Shown here: piece after piece, positions 52,373 to 62,277 of the stretch | Numbering within the stretch: the stretch's first letter is position 1 | How the letters are laid out: each line of letters starts with the position of its first letter | Assembly (NCBI GenBank): GCA_028023455.1 | Contig: JAQFVV010006632.1 | Span: 1-64,000, forward strand | Direction of reading: 5' to 3' | Source of the DNA: Epiperipatus broadwayi | Lineage: Eukaryota; Onychophora; Udeonychophora; Euonychophora; Peripatidae | DNA: 64,000 nt | Translations under genes and position numbers: made by a program | Notes under the pieces: generated by a model | What the model was told of the DNA's origin: nothing | What the model saw: the letters and a program-made list of their open reading frames with translations, nothing else | The model's database searches: none

Positions 52373-52690
52373 TATATATATATATGTAAACAAAGTAGTT
52401 TTTGAATTAAACCATATGTTATTTTTGCTTCTCAACATTTCGACGAAATAGTATCCACCATTGTCAAAGTTTTTGTAAGTAGCTTTATATTTGAGAATGT
52501 ATCTTTGTTTAATAAGTAAGTCCATTGTTGAAATGTAAATTTTGTTAAATATTGTCATTTTATTAGTATCTTTATTCCTTAATATTTATTTTATTTTGAT
52601 GTGTGTGTGTGTGTCCATGTTAAATAATTATCTAGAAATCAAAATATGAAACACAAAAATTGGGCATTAACAAAGCAAAAAAAAGATATT

Positions 52691-53273
52691 TGTTGTGTTT
52701 GGTTAGGCTCGCAGGTTCATTTCCAAACCAACAGATACAACTACTCAACAATTAATATGTATAATTTATTAGTACAATATATATATACACATTAGTTAAA
52801 CAAATGAATAAATTCAGTTGATAGACTTGAATGTTGAGATAGTTGTACGGAGTATGGAACCTGCTTCCAGCTAATGATTAGCTTGCATCATGAGTTCTGG
52901 TAAGACTCTTCCAGCTATGTATTTAGCTTGCCTCGAGTCATCTCTAGTTCAGATGTAGTAGTTTCCAGTCTGTATGTGGACTTGCCTCACTGCGTGGACA
53001 TCATGATAATGACTAGATAAATATCTTTGCTGATGGCAGAAGGTTTAATGGAGAACACCTTCTGTCATTCAGATTAACAGAAGTAATTGCTCTCTGCCTT
53101 GCCTCCAAAAGGCTGACTATTTAAAGGCAGATCCCCTTCCTTACTGGAAACACACAGATTCAGAGTGCAAACCCCAGTAAAAGTTTTAATCCCCTTGGAT
53201 AGCAACTGGATGCTAGCCAATCAGGTAAGGAATCTGAAATAGTTCACTTCTGAAGGCAGGGTCAGATATGACA
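52691..53273 (-). mobile_element. Solo LTR, copy 1
   Basis: Begins TGTTGTG and ends TGACA in plus coordinates and is homologous over its length to 62,278-62,897: CTTCCAGCTA, AGCTTGCCTCGAG, TGGACTTGCC, GGCTGACTATTTA, CAGATTCAG, GTTCACTTCTGA. Sense is minus: a TTTAAATAG box at the position of the clearer TATA in copy 2. Flanking five-mers (ATATT, TCATT) no longer match. Confidence 0.7.
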
Positions 53274-53765
53274 TCATTGGACATAGCATTTTTATAATGC
53301 AATTTCAAAATTGAGTTTTTAAAAATAAAATGTCTTAATGAGAATATTTGGACTTATGAAAAAATATATTACCAGAATAAAGTGTATTAAATTAACGGTT
53401 TCCAATATAGAGTATATACATCAATTCAGGAATATAAATCAGAACATTTAGGTCCATAGCAAAAATGGAATGATAGTGGATGAGATACACACATCAACAG
53501 CGTAAGATAAAATATGAGTCAAAAGTTATTACTAATTCAAATTATTGATTACACTTCTCAAATAACTCTGATCTATAATATATTAACATAACTGCCGCAT
53601 TATTTTAAAATCGCAAACAATATTTTTAAAGTTGAGATAGTAAACATTAGCCACTCTCCAATATAAAACATTAATTAAATTTAAATTCGAAATCTATTGT
53701 AAAACTTACGAATTATTCAAAACTTAACTTCAATATATTCCTTCTAAAATCAAACTTATTTTTAA
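53274..53765. other. AT-rich, no gene seen
   Basis: Nothing recognised. Confidence 0.45.
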
Positions 53766-54400
53766 AATAATCATCATCATTTTCATTCATTCCCAATTTA
53801 CAGAAGGAGGAAGATATATCTAAATTTATCAGTTACTCCAAATTTTAGCATCTCTTCTCTATATCACACTAGTAAACTTTTGATTTCATTCACCCATCTC
53901 ACATGTGATCTTCTTCTAGGTGTTTTCCAATTTCTTAGAACCTAGTTTAAAATTTCAACTGTCCATCTATTATCATCTATTTTAGCAATATGTCCATCCA
54001 TTTGTATTTCAGTTTCTTAATTTTTTCAATGATATCAACATTCCTGTTTGTTCTCTCACGCATGCATTTCATTTTTGATCTCTTCTCTTTACTTCTACCA
54101 TACATTTTTCCATACTTTATTGAGTGGTATCAAATATCTGCATTGTTCTTTTATCATATGTCCAAGTCTTTGATCCATAAGTTAGAAGTGATAAACATGT
54201 TCATTGAAAATCTTTTTGAAACACATAGGGATATATCCTTTTAAAATTGTTATTCTACCAAAAGGATTCCATCGAAGTTTAATACTATGATCCATTTAAT
54301 AAACTTTGCTTCTGTTTATATTAATAATCTGACCACAGTATCTGTAATTGTTAACTTTTTCTAATTCATCATTATCAATCTTTATTTTTTAAAGTAATGA
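53766..54400 (-). mobile_element. RTE-type LINE 3' end, degenerate
   Basis: Starts with the reversed tail (CATCATCATTTTCATTCA) and reads on the minus strand NRWTVEILN, RSHVRWVNEIK, MDHSIKLRWNPFGRITILKG and KIDNDELEKVNNYRYCGQI, the region after the reverse-transcriptase palm. Stops and frameshifts throughout. Confidence 0.8.
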
Positions 54401-54959
54401 TCTAAATATTCACTCTTATCTCCATAAACAGTGAGTGAAAATGGTCAGTTAGTCAAAATACGGAGACATTCCCCCCCCTCTGCATAGAGGATGACCATCA
54501 TGATTTTTTTAAAAAGGATATAAGTTATAAAATTAACTGAATATTATGCCAAAATTCTACAGAGCACATTTTTTTGTTATTTAACCTAAATTTAATAGAG
54601 TAGAGCATGCCCTTATCTCAAACAATCTGTTGTGAACCTATTTTTTACTCGTTGTACACTCTTCATAAACGCAGATTACATTTTCTTCTACTTCGTTAAG
54701 ATTCAACTTTCAAAGTATCCAACATTAGATGTTATATTAGTCAGTATTGTTAACAATATATAATGAGGTGAATTGTCTCATTTTGTCATAATTTTATGTT
54801 TAAAGTTAATTATTATTCCTATACTTTTTAAACCCTTCATTGTACTCATTTTTGCTGCTCCGGAAGGGCAAGCAATAGTGATCCAGCTTCAATGTTGGAT
54901 TATTATGCCTTATTGTTTTTTGACAATTTACCCTGCCAATATTTGGGTAAAATACTTAA
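54401..54959. other. AT-rich, no identity
   Basis: Contains an eight-C run at about 54,471 (CCCCCCCCTCTGCATAGAGG). Separates two RTE copies; nothing recognised. Confidence 0.45.
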
Positions 54960-55057
54960 TGATATGATCATCATCAACTATTATCACTCCACTACAAGAT
55001 GGACTTCCAAGTTCAATTCAATTTCATTGATTTTAGCATCTCTTATCCATATCACAC

Positions 55058-55332
55058 AAGTAAACTTTAAAACAGGCAAAACTCTCCATATAGTAGTGCC
55101 ACTCACTGCCAACCAGAGTAATCAATGGATGCCAGAAGGCTTTGTGCATAAATCCCTATCTAGTGCCTACTCATGGGATTTTATGTGCAAGCCTTCAGGA
55201 ATCTATTGATTACTCTGGTTGGCACTGAGTGGCACTACTATATGGAGAGTTTTGCTTGTTTTAATAACAGTAATGTGCTAGCATAAGAAATAGTGATCAT
55301 GTGATGTTTAGTGGTTTAACAAGTAAACTTTA
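55058..55332. mobile_element. Family A foldback insertion with 12-bp target duplication
   Basis: The insert 55,070-55,320 lies between identical AAGTAAACTTTA copies (55,058-55,069; 55,321-55,332), and RTE sequence is contiguous once it is removed. Arms: AGGCAAAACTCTCCATATAG, CAACCAGAGTAATCAATGGA and their reverse partners, meeting near 55,165-55,172. Confidence 0.88.
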
Positions 55333-55555
55333 TTATTTACTTTGTGCATATCACATGTGATTTCACTATAGGTCTTCTACAATTTCTCAGATCCAATTTG
55401 AAACTACAGCCGTCCATTTGTTATTATCTTCGCTCACAATACATTCAGTGGAGCTCCATTTCCATTTGATATCAGTGATAGATTTTTGAGTCCTTAATCA
55501 TATCATACCATTTACACCTTTCTTAAACACTTTATCAATACTCTTTATTTATATC

Positions 55556-55592
55556 AAACTAACAGTTTCAACTGTCCTGCAGTCATCATCAG
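55556..55592 (-). ncRNA. Hammerhead-like core, left arm of element D
   Basis: Minus reading: CUGAUGA (55,592 to 55,586), extra U, stem GACUG/CAGUU, GAAA, then ACU-GUU-AGU and U. Same module as the right arm, in opposite orientation. Confidence 0.45.
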
Positions 55593-55606
55593 GATTGTGA
55601 AGAGCT

Positions 55607-55642
55607 CTGATGATAACTGCAGGACAGTTGAAACTGTTAGTT
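55607..55642 (+). ncRNA. Hammerhead-like core, right arm of element D
   Basis: CUGAUGA at 55,607-55,613, one extra U, stem II AACUG (55,615-55,619) with CAGUU (55,625-55,629), GAAA at 55,630-55,633, stem III ACU (55,633-55,635), loop GUU, AGU (55,639-55,641), then U. All invariant hammerhead core bases are present except that one base precedes stem II. Stem I partners are not obvious next to it, because the upstream side is the palindrome centre. Confidence 0.5.
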
Positions 55643-56375
55643 TGATATAAATAAAGAATATTGATAAAGTGTTTAAGAAAGGTGTAAATGGTATATGTTA
55701 AAGTAGAAATCAATACATAGGAAAAGGAAGAAGTAGAAAATTATATTACTCCCTTAATCATATATTATCATTCTTTTGTCTTTGTTTTTATCTCATTTTT
55801 TTTTTCGTATTTTATTGACTTCCAAAACTCTATACTGTTCCATTAAGAATACATGTTTTGGATACATAAGTAAAAATTGATAACACATAGATATTAAAAA
55901 CCTTTCTTCTCAATCATATAACTACTTTTTTATACTAAGGCACTGTATCCAAGCTTGATTCCATGGTTAATTTTATCCAGATTTTGATCTATATTAATAA
56001 TCTGATTATGGGTTTTATAATTTTTAATGTATCTAATTTATAATTATCAATTTTTATTTTTTTCTCGTAGAAAAAATTCAGTGAATATTAGTCTTTATAG
56101 TATTTATTGATACTCCTATTTTCTTACATTTGTCTGATATCTCTTGCACCATTATTTTAAAAAAAAAAACCACACCGTCTGCCAAAACTATAAAACTTAC
56201 TCCATTTAGTTTTACCCCATAGACCCATTTTAAACCACAAATTATTACTTCTAAAATAAATTTAAAAATAACAAACACAGTCTTCTATTTTAAAAATACA
56301 TCTTTAATTTCAAAATATATACAATCCACGCACAAACTTCTTTAGATTCTTGATTTATTGTATGAACTATTATAA

Positions 56376-56422
56376 TAATACACTCCAATATTTCGACTAT
56401 GTTATTTGATAGTCTTCATCAA
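56376..56422 (-). ncRNA. Hammerhead-like core, isolated
   Basis: Minus reading: UUGAUGA (C3 changed), extra A, six-pair stem GACUAU/AUAGUC, GAAA, then AUA, a six-base loop, UGU and A. Related in layout to the D and C modules but not in an obvious inverted pair. Confidence 0.35.
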
Positions 56423-56759
56423 GGAGCAACTAAAAAATACATAAAAACAATAAATACAAATATTCCATAATTCTAAACCTGTTGTAAATTTTTTTGGAGA
56501 TTTTGAATCACCTGTTTATGCTCATTTCAATGGCAATCTTCTTAATATTACCAAGTGATCTACTGGTTGTATAATCATTTTCATTAATATTCTTCAGAAT
56601 TAGATGGTATCCAGGGTCTATATGTTCATGTTCTAAAGCTTTAATCATTGTGGAAATACTTGTATAATCAAATGTAGTTTTTGTAAGTTACAAATCCAAA
56701 GAGTAAAGCAACTCATATTTATTGACTTCTCCCAATCTTTGGATGTAATCTACACAGAG

Positions 56760-56905
56760 GTAAAACTTTCCATACAGTAGCACCACTCAGTGCAAGCCAG
56801 AGTAATCAATGGATGCAGGAAGGTTTGTGCATAAAATCCCTATCAAGTGCCTACTCATCCAATATCATCAGACTAGTTTCTAGCTTGTGGCACTAAAACC
56901 ATTTA
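56760..56905 (+). mobile_element. Family A arm fragment inside the RTE
   Basis: AAAACTTTCCATACAGTAGC, CAGAGTAATCAATGGATG and CTACTCATCCAATATC match the left arm of the 15.6-kb copy. Confidence 0.75.
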
Positions 56906-58150
56906 TAAAGCTTCTTTTTCATTAGAATAGTAATTATCATGGTACAGATGTTGTATAGAACAGACAAAAAATATAAAGTCTCTACCTCTCATATCTTTTT
57001 TCTATCATCTTTCTTAAATATGATTATGGTTACTGCAGTCATCCAATCATTTAGTACATATTTATTCATTTAGACTTTTGGTATATATAAGTTTGTCAAC
57101 AATTTGGCTATTTCTTCATCAGGTTTTTTAAAAATATCATTTATAATTTCATCATTTCTAGGATCTTTTTTTCATAGACATGATTTTATTTCCCCTTCAT
57201 TTCAAATACTTGACACTTCAGATGTGGAATTATAACTTACACATTTCATGATGTCAGTTTTTAAATAATAATATCAAATTTTTTTGTTATTTCTGAAATA
57301 ACTTTTTTCTCAATATTAGCATGTCTCTTTACACTTTTGAGACATTTAATTCTTTTTTGTAGACATCTTTGCTAATTCACATTTATATTTTTTTATATCA
57401 TGATTAGCTATATTTTATTCCATTTTACAAAAGTCTAGATAATCTTTTTTTTTTATTTATTTTAGTCTTGTTTAAAATTTGTCATATTTTTATCTTCATA
57501 TTTCATTTTTCCTCTGTAAAAAAAATATTGTCAAATTACCAGCTACCTGTCTTGCATTTTAAAACAAATTATTATTTACCTGCTTAATGACTTCTATCAT
57601 GTCTGAACCATCTTTAAAATTTCAATTTTAATTCAATAATGTGTTCTTGAAAGTTAGGAATTTCAAATGTTGTCGTGATCTTTCTTAATAGTTTACATCT
57701 TTTTAGTTTTGCATTAATACATATCTTATATCTTATTAATTGATGGTTACAATCTATGTTGAATCTACTGAAAACACTACCACATGTTTATTGATATAAT
57801 GCAATTCTGTTGTACCTTTATTTGGATGCTTCCATATTTCCACTAATATACAACACCCCCACCCATGTAAACTACCCATACTTGTATTGCCTCTTAATTT
57901 TATCTCTATTACCACATTTTCCCACAATGCTTGCAACTTTCTATTGTTTACCAATTTTAACTTTAAGGTATCTCTTTTTAAAATGCCATTTAGTCGGTCA
58001 AAAGTATTTTCTACAACTACGTATAAGGCCTCTATTTTTTCATCACAATGAGATCTTGTTAAGGTATAAACACCTGCAATTGGTATTTTTTTTAATGTCA
58101 ATAAATAACCTTCCCATTGTATTTGATATACCATCAACCTCCACAATGTT

Positions 58151-58320
58151 GTTCTTTTTCTTTTTTATTTATAATGAATTCCATGTCATTTGCAGTCATT
58201 TAATGCAAAGGGGTGGAAAACCTCTGGCTCTGTGACTAAATCCAGTCCTTGAAAACTTTCAATATGCCCCCCCCCCCCAACATTTTCAAAAATGTATATG
58301 AAATGGTTCTTTATACAAAT
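58151..58320. other. Unassigned, with poly(C) run
   Basis: Holds a 12-C run at 58,267-58,278. Confidence 0.5.
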
Positions 58321-58573
58321 TCTATTTAAACATAATAATTAATAAAGCAAGTCATATATAATGTGACATTACTTTTATAAGCTTGTAGTTACAAAAATGC
58401 AATGCAGAGAGTGTACCAATAGCTCAAACAAGCTCTTAATTAATAAGTGTAGTATGAGAAAATATTTAAAATCTCTACCCAGAACACTCTCATCTCCAGA
58501 CCAACTGTTTTCAAGCTTATGGCTCACGTCAGTGGAGAGCTAGAATATTCGGACACTAGATCTATTTAAACAT
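58321..58573 (-). mobile_element. Family B single-arm copy with 13-bp target duplication
   Basis: The insert 58,334-58,560 lies between identical TCTATTTAAACAT copies (58,321-58,333; 58,561-58,573). It starts AAGCAAGTCATATATAATG and ends GACACTAGATC, i.e. one B arm. The hammerhead-like string reads CUGACGU with GAGC/GCUU and GAAA, so the core is damaged. Confidence 0.85.
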
Positions 58574-58834
58574 GCATATAGTTCAAATACTGAATTAAGA
58601 CTTAACTAAAATAAAATGTTTATCTTCTTAATTACATCCAACCTTTATAATACTTCTACTTCATTTTTAACAGAAGTGCAATATCTGACTGTGGATTTAA
58701 TCTATGGTGCTGAAGGCATTTTGTTTGTTTTTATAGTGACCTTCACAGACTAACTGAATATTCACAAAAATAAAATTAGAATTTTACTTTATTTTATTAT
58801 TATTATTTTGCATTTATTTTTTATTATGATGGCT
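58574..58834. other. AT-rich, no gene seen
   Basis: Nothing recognised. Confidence 0.45.
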
Positions 58835-59065
58835 ATACTGAACCACTAAACATCACATGATCACCATTCTTTATGCTTACACAAGCTGTTTACACAGAGG
58901 CTAAACTCTCCCTACAATAGCTAGAAACTGGTCTGGGGATATAAGATAAGTATACCTACATGGGGTACATGCAAAAACCTTATTGCATCCATTGATTACT
59001 CTGGATTGCATTGATTGGTGCTATTGTATGGAGAGTTTAACCTCTGAGTAAGATTAAAAAAAAAT
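58835..59065. mobile_element. Family A compact foldback
   Basis: Starts ACCACTAAACATCACATGAT, arms GCTAAACTCTCCCTACAAT and TTGTATGGAGAGTTTAACC, with CATTGATTACTCTGG. Confidence 0.75.
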
Positions 59066-59099
59066 TGACACAGAAAATGGAATATTTTAATACAAATGG

Positions 59100-59228
59100 A
59101 TCAACACATTTTTTTTTCTCATGTGTCACAGCATTAGCCAGGAAGTGAACCCACTAACCCGGGACAACTGCTTGTAAAGCATCTGTTGCTGACCTCTTGA
59201 CCACTAATGCTTGACATCAATACATTTT
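59100..59228 (-). mobile_element. tRNA-derived SINE, family V, with 13-bp target duplication
   Basis: V unit with T run at 59,109-59,117. Flanks ATCAACACATTTT (59,100-59,112) and ATCAATACATTTT (59,216-59,228) differ at one base. Confidence 0.75.
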
Positions 59229-59992
59229 GCATAGAAAGAAATAGTAAATCAATATGCCTAAAATATGGAAAGTATTTCAGTTAATAAAGAACACTTTTTA
59301 TCAAAACATTCTGATTACAACAAAATTATCAGGAAAGAAAGATATATTAAAATGATAAAAAACTTGAAAAGGAGCTTCATCAAGTGACAGATGTGTCTCA
59401 TAAAAAGCCCAAACAAATCAAAAAATTCTGTGAAAGCAAATTTCATTGTTTTTTTTAAAGCAGAAATCATTTTCTATAGGGAGATTTATAAATGATTGCA
59501 TCCTACCTGCTGCAGAATTAATGTGGCCACACACAAAATGAATTTCAAAAATATAGATATATCATGAAAAATAATTACAAGGTAAAGTGGAAAAATTGTC
59601 ATTAAATATGAAATAATCATTAATAATAATGATGTTACTTAATTTTTAATTCACAAATTATAGCTCTCATTTAAAAAGGGCAAGTTGAAATTGACCTGCC
59701 AGATGAAATGAATGATACTTTAAATAGTCAAATGACCTGCAACAGAAAAGTTTCCCAACTCCTGACTTAACATATACATATAAAAATTAAATTAAACTTC
59801 AAATAATAGTTAATATTTCTTCTTTTATTAAATGTCAAATCATGTGACTCTAAGGAAGTGCTATTGATAACGATGTAAAGATGCAGATTTGTGAGATAAT
59901 CAGATTAGATTTTTAATGATTTGCCTAATCAGTAGAAATGCCTTTAATTAAATTACATCAGGAACTTTATTATATATATTAAAAATACATAC
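59229..59992. other. Probable intron of the 60-kb gene
   Basis: Begins (minus sense) with GTATGT at 59,992. No acceptor-exon pair with a matching phase was identified here. AT-rich. Confidence 0.4.
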
Positions 59993-60196
59993 CATCTACT
60001 ATCCTTGTTCCTATAAAAGCATCCACATTCACATTCTCTAATTCTCTATCCATAAAATGCATTGCTTTTAGTAATGCACTTGCTGCTCTTTCAAAATATA
60101 CAATAGCTTCACTTTGTCTAAAGTTTGTATTTGTGCTGCTGACAAGTGCCAGCAGCATAAAAGCCAACCTCAGCATTCCACTTTCAATCTTTCAAA
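59993..60196 (-). CDS. Exon encoding the N-terminus of a secreted protein
   Basis: A 204-bp minus-strand exon with textbook borders: pyrimidine tract and TTTTTATTTCAG before 60,196, and GATG then GTATGT after 59,993. ATG at 60,176 gives 61 codons plus one base (phase 1 end). The first residues MLRLAFMLLALVSSTNTNF form a signal peptide (basic residue, hydrophobic core, small residues near 14-15). The mature part includes RQSEAIVYFERAASALLK, AMHFMDRELENVNVDAF and IGTRIVDG, a likely amphipathic helix. Base composition is clearly richer in GC than the surroundings. A phase-1 exon ending soon after a signal peptide is common in secreted and extracellular modular proteins. I do not recognise the family. 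A non-coding 5' exon may lie at about 60,320-60,385 (donor AAAG then GTTAAG), but that is weak. Confidence 0.6.
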
Positions 60197-60744
60197 CTGA
60201 AATAAAAACAAAAACAAAATAAATATCTATATATATGTGTGCAATAAATATTTCCATAGATTGTCATTATAATAAATAATAGAAATGAAAAGACTATATC
60301 CATATAAATAGAGATAACCTTAACCTTTGATGTTGCCAAAAAACTATCAATTTCTACTAAGTGACAATCCTGGAAGCTAAACATTTTTTCTCATTAACAA
60401 ATAATAGCTCTTTTGTTGAGTTTGTTGTTGAAATAGAAAGAGCTTGTGTGTATATATTATAGTAATTATATTCTTATCAATTTTTAAAGATTGTTTTAAA
60501 ATGTATTACGTGCAAAAATATCCTTTAATTATTTTGTTAACATTAAAAAATGGAAAGACATTACATTAGCACCAAAGGTAAGTTGAGTTGTTAAAGCAAT
60601 AGGATGCTATAAACCATTAAAAATCACCTGTTATAATTTATCAAGGCAAACAGAGTCATACACTCATAACACTTTATTATAGCTTATCATATAAGACCTA
60701 AATCACTCAGTTTATTGAGTTTTTATATGACATTGAAAATAATG
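60197..60744. other. Upstream intron or promoter of the 60-kb gene
   Basis: AT-rich. A short minus-strand frame at 60,320-60,384 (MFSFQDCHLVEIDSFLATSK) could be part of a 5' exon; no clear TATA assignment. Confidence 0.35.
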
Positions 60745-61015
60745 AACAATAGTACTATTTTTTAGATAAGTGCTTGACTTTGGGTTGGCATTTTTAGATC
60801 TAGTATCTGAACCTAACTTGGCACCTTTTTGAGGAGTGCCAAAGCATGAAACCATGGTCAGGGGTTTGGGAGGGGGGGGTCCTGACAGAGATATTTTAAA
60901 TGCTGGCTCTGGCTAAGCATTTATCACAAAGCTTGTTGAGGAATTGGCAATCCTCATTGTTTATAACTTACAAGCTTAACAGAATAGGGCCATGTGATCT
61001 ACGACTCTTATTTTG
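60745..61015 (+). mobile_element. Family B single-arm copy
   Basis: TTTTTAGATCTAGTATCTGA, GCATGAAACCATGG, AAGCATTTATCACAAAGCTT and a diverged end (CATGTGATCTACGACTCTTA). GAAA is kept but the core is lost. Contains an eight-G run near 60,871. Confidence 0.7.
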
Positions 61016-61254
61016 ACTATTTTTTATCCTATTAAGTAGTAATTAGATCTTCAAAAAGCAAAACCAAATCTAACCCAGAAAAATGAAAACGGATGAACAG
61101 AAATGAAAAATGTAATATCTTGATGTAAAGATAAATATATATGTATTGGAATAATTTTCAAGTATTAATAATCAAAACTTTAGCTATAAACTACTAATAT
61201 ATATTAATATCATCATTTTCCAATATTATTGACTAACAGTAAGATAAAAATCCA

Positions 61255-61800
61255 GTTTCTCCAATCTACTTTCTTTTTTCTGCATCATTTAGCAAACTTC
61301 CTTATTCATCTATTCTTCTTACCTTCAATTTTTTTCTAGAGCCTTTTACAATTACTTGCAATCCAATTTAAACTTCCACTACCAATCTATTGTCATCTCT
61401 TCTAGCAAAATGTTTAGTTCAGTTCTATGTAAGTTTTCATTGATGTCTATAATACCTCCTTGTTTTTTTTCCATATGTCATAGCATTGGCCAGAGGCGAA
61501 CTCGCAACAACCATCTGCAACCAGTTGCTTGCTTGCAAGGCTGCTGTGCTAACCTCTCAGCTAATATTTCATTTTTGACTTTTTCTTGTAATTCCTATCA
61601 TACTTACTGCATAGTTGGATTAATAATCTTCTGTTGGATATTCAAGTCACAGATCCATAAGTAGAAAGTGAGACAATGCAAATATTAAAAACACTCCTTT
61701 AACACATAGATATATTCGTTTAATACCAAGTTATTTTTATCAAAAGCACTCTCTCCAAATTTAATTCTATGATTAACTTTATCCATTATGTTTTCATGTA
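61255..61800 (-). mobile_element. RTE-type LINE 3' region split by a V SINE
   Basis: Same minus-sense module as at 53.8 kb (TGTCATCTCTTCTAGCAAAA, ATGATTAACTTTATCCAT). It is interrupted at 61,463-61,563. Strongly degenerate. Confidence 0.75.
61463..61563 (-). mobile_element. tRNA-derived SINE, family V, nested
   Basis: T run at 61,463-61,470, CATAGCATTGGCC, CAACCATCTGCAACC, TTGCAAGGCTGCTGTGC, ACCTCTCAGCTAA. It inserted into the RTE remnant. Confidence 0.7.
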
Positions 61801-61804
61801 ATTA

Positions 61805-61975
61805 AAGAGATTTGAACTCAGGATTTTTCAGTCTATTTATTCTCACTCTAGCTTATACAACCAACACACATGACCGTGCATGTGCAAAAAAGATACACGA
61901 TCCCCAATATACATATTTTGTGCAGAAACAGTCATCAGTTGGGCCAGATTATAAACTCCCATATATATATATATA
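61805..61975 (-). mobile_element. SINE family S, partial
   Basis: GATTTGAACTCAGGATTTT (reversed B-box region), AATATACATATTTTGTGC and CATCAGTTGGGCCAGAT, then a TA tract. Confidence 0.7.
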
Positions 61976-62277
61976 TTGTACTGGTCAAAAACGTGTATGC
62001 ATTCAACAAAACCCAGATCCCCAGAAAAAAGACCTAGAGTTCGACCAAGCACAAGATACACAAGTCAGGGGCAATCGCAGACTCCTACTTATTTGCATGA
62101 ATTCCCTAGTTTCCAGCTAATAAATAAACATTTTTGATATCAGTAATACACCTTTTTTTTATTCGGGCCCAGCTGAGATCACAGTTCGCAGGAGACTGAG
62201 TAATAGAATATCGAGAGACACATGAGAAATTAACACTTAAATAATAATCACTCCTTGTGAATGATTATGTGTTATGT
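61976..62277. other. Unassigned sequence
   Basis: GC is slightly raised at 61,985-62,060 and 62,160-62,220; no identity found. Confidence 0.4.

Larger units (their letters stand above)
55492..55763. mobile_element. Near-perfect foldback element D with 12-bp target duplication
   Basis: The insert 55,504-55,751 lies between CCTTAATCATAT at 55,492-55,503 and 55,752-55,763. Arms of about 90 bp (55,505-55,592 and 55,607-55,694) are nearly identical inverted copies: ATACCATTTACACC, TTAAACACTTTATCAATA, CTTTATTTATATCAAAC. The centre is 14 bp. High arm identity suggests a young insertion. Confidence 0.88.
54960..58150 (-). mobile_element. Long degenerate RTE-type LINE with nested insertions
   Basis: Minus-strand order fits one element. 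Endonuclease piece near 58,100-57,990: GVYTLTRSHCDEKIEALYVV with VENTFDRLNG, like the VYAPTSxHSDEE motif of RTE endonucleases. Then the NVSKVLKRHANIEKKVISEI linker at about 57,350-57,250, and reverse-transcriptase N-terminal debris at about 57,180-56,930 (NDWM-like, FKK). Palm piece at 56,278-56,078: LNGVSFIVLADGVVFFFKIM and KKIGVSINTIKTN, where the catalytic YADD is degraded to LADG. Last comes the 3' end with a reversed GAT tail at 54,963. Insertions of families A (55,070-55,320; 56,760-56,905) and D (55,504-55,751) lie within it. Catalytic residues are lost; the copy is dead. Confidence 0.78.

Noticed and set aside
57810-58235. Plus-strand 141-residue ORF
   Set aside because: It overlaps the minus-strand RTE endonuclease remnant, whose motifs explain the openness.
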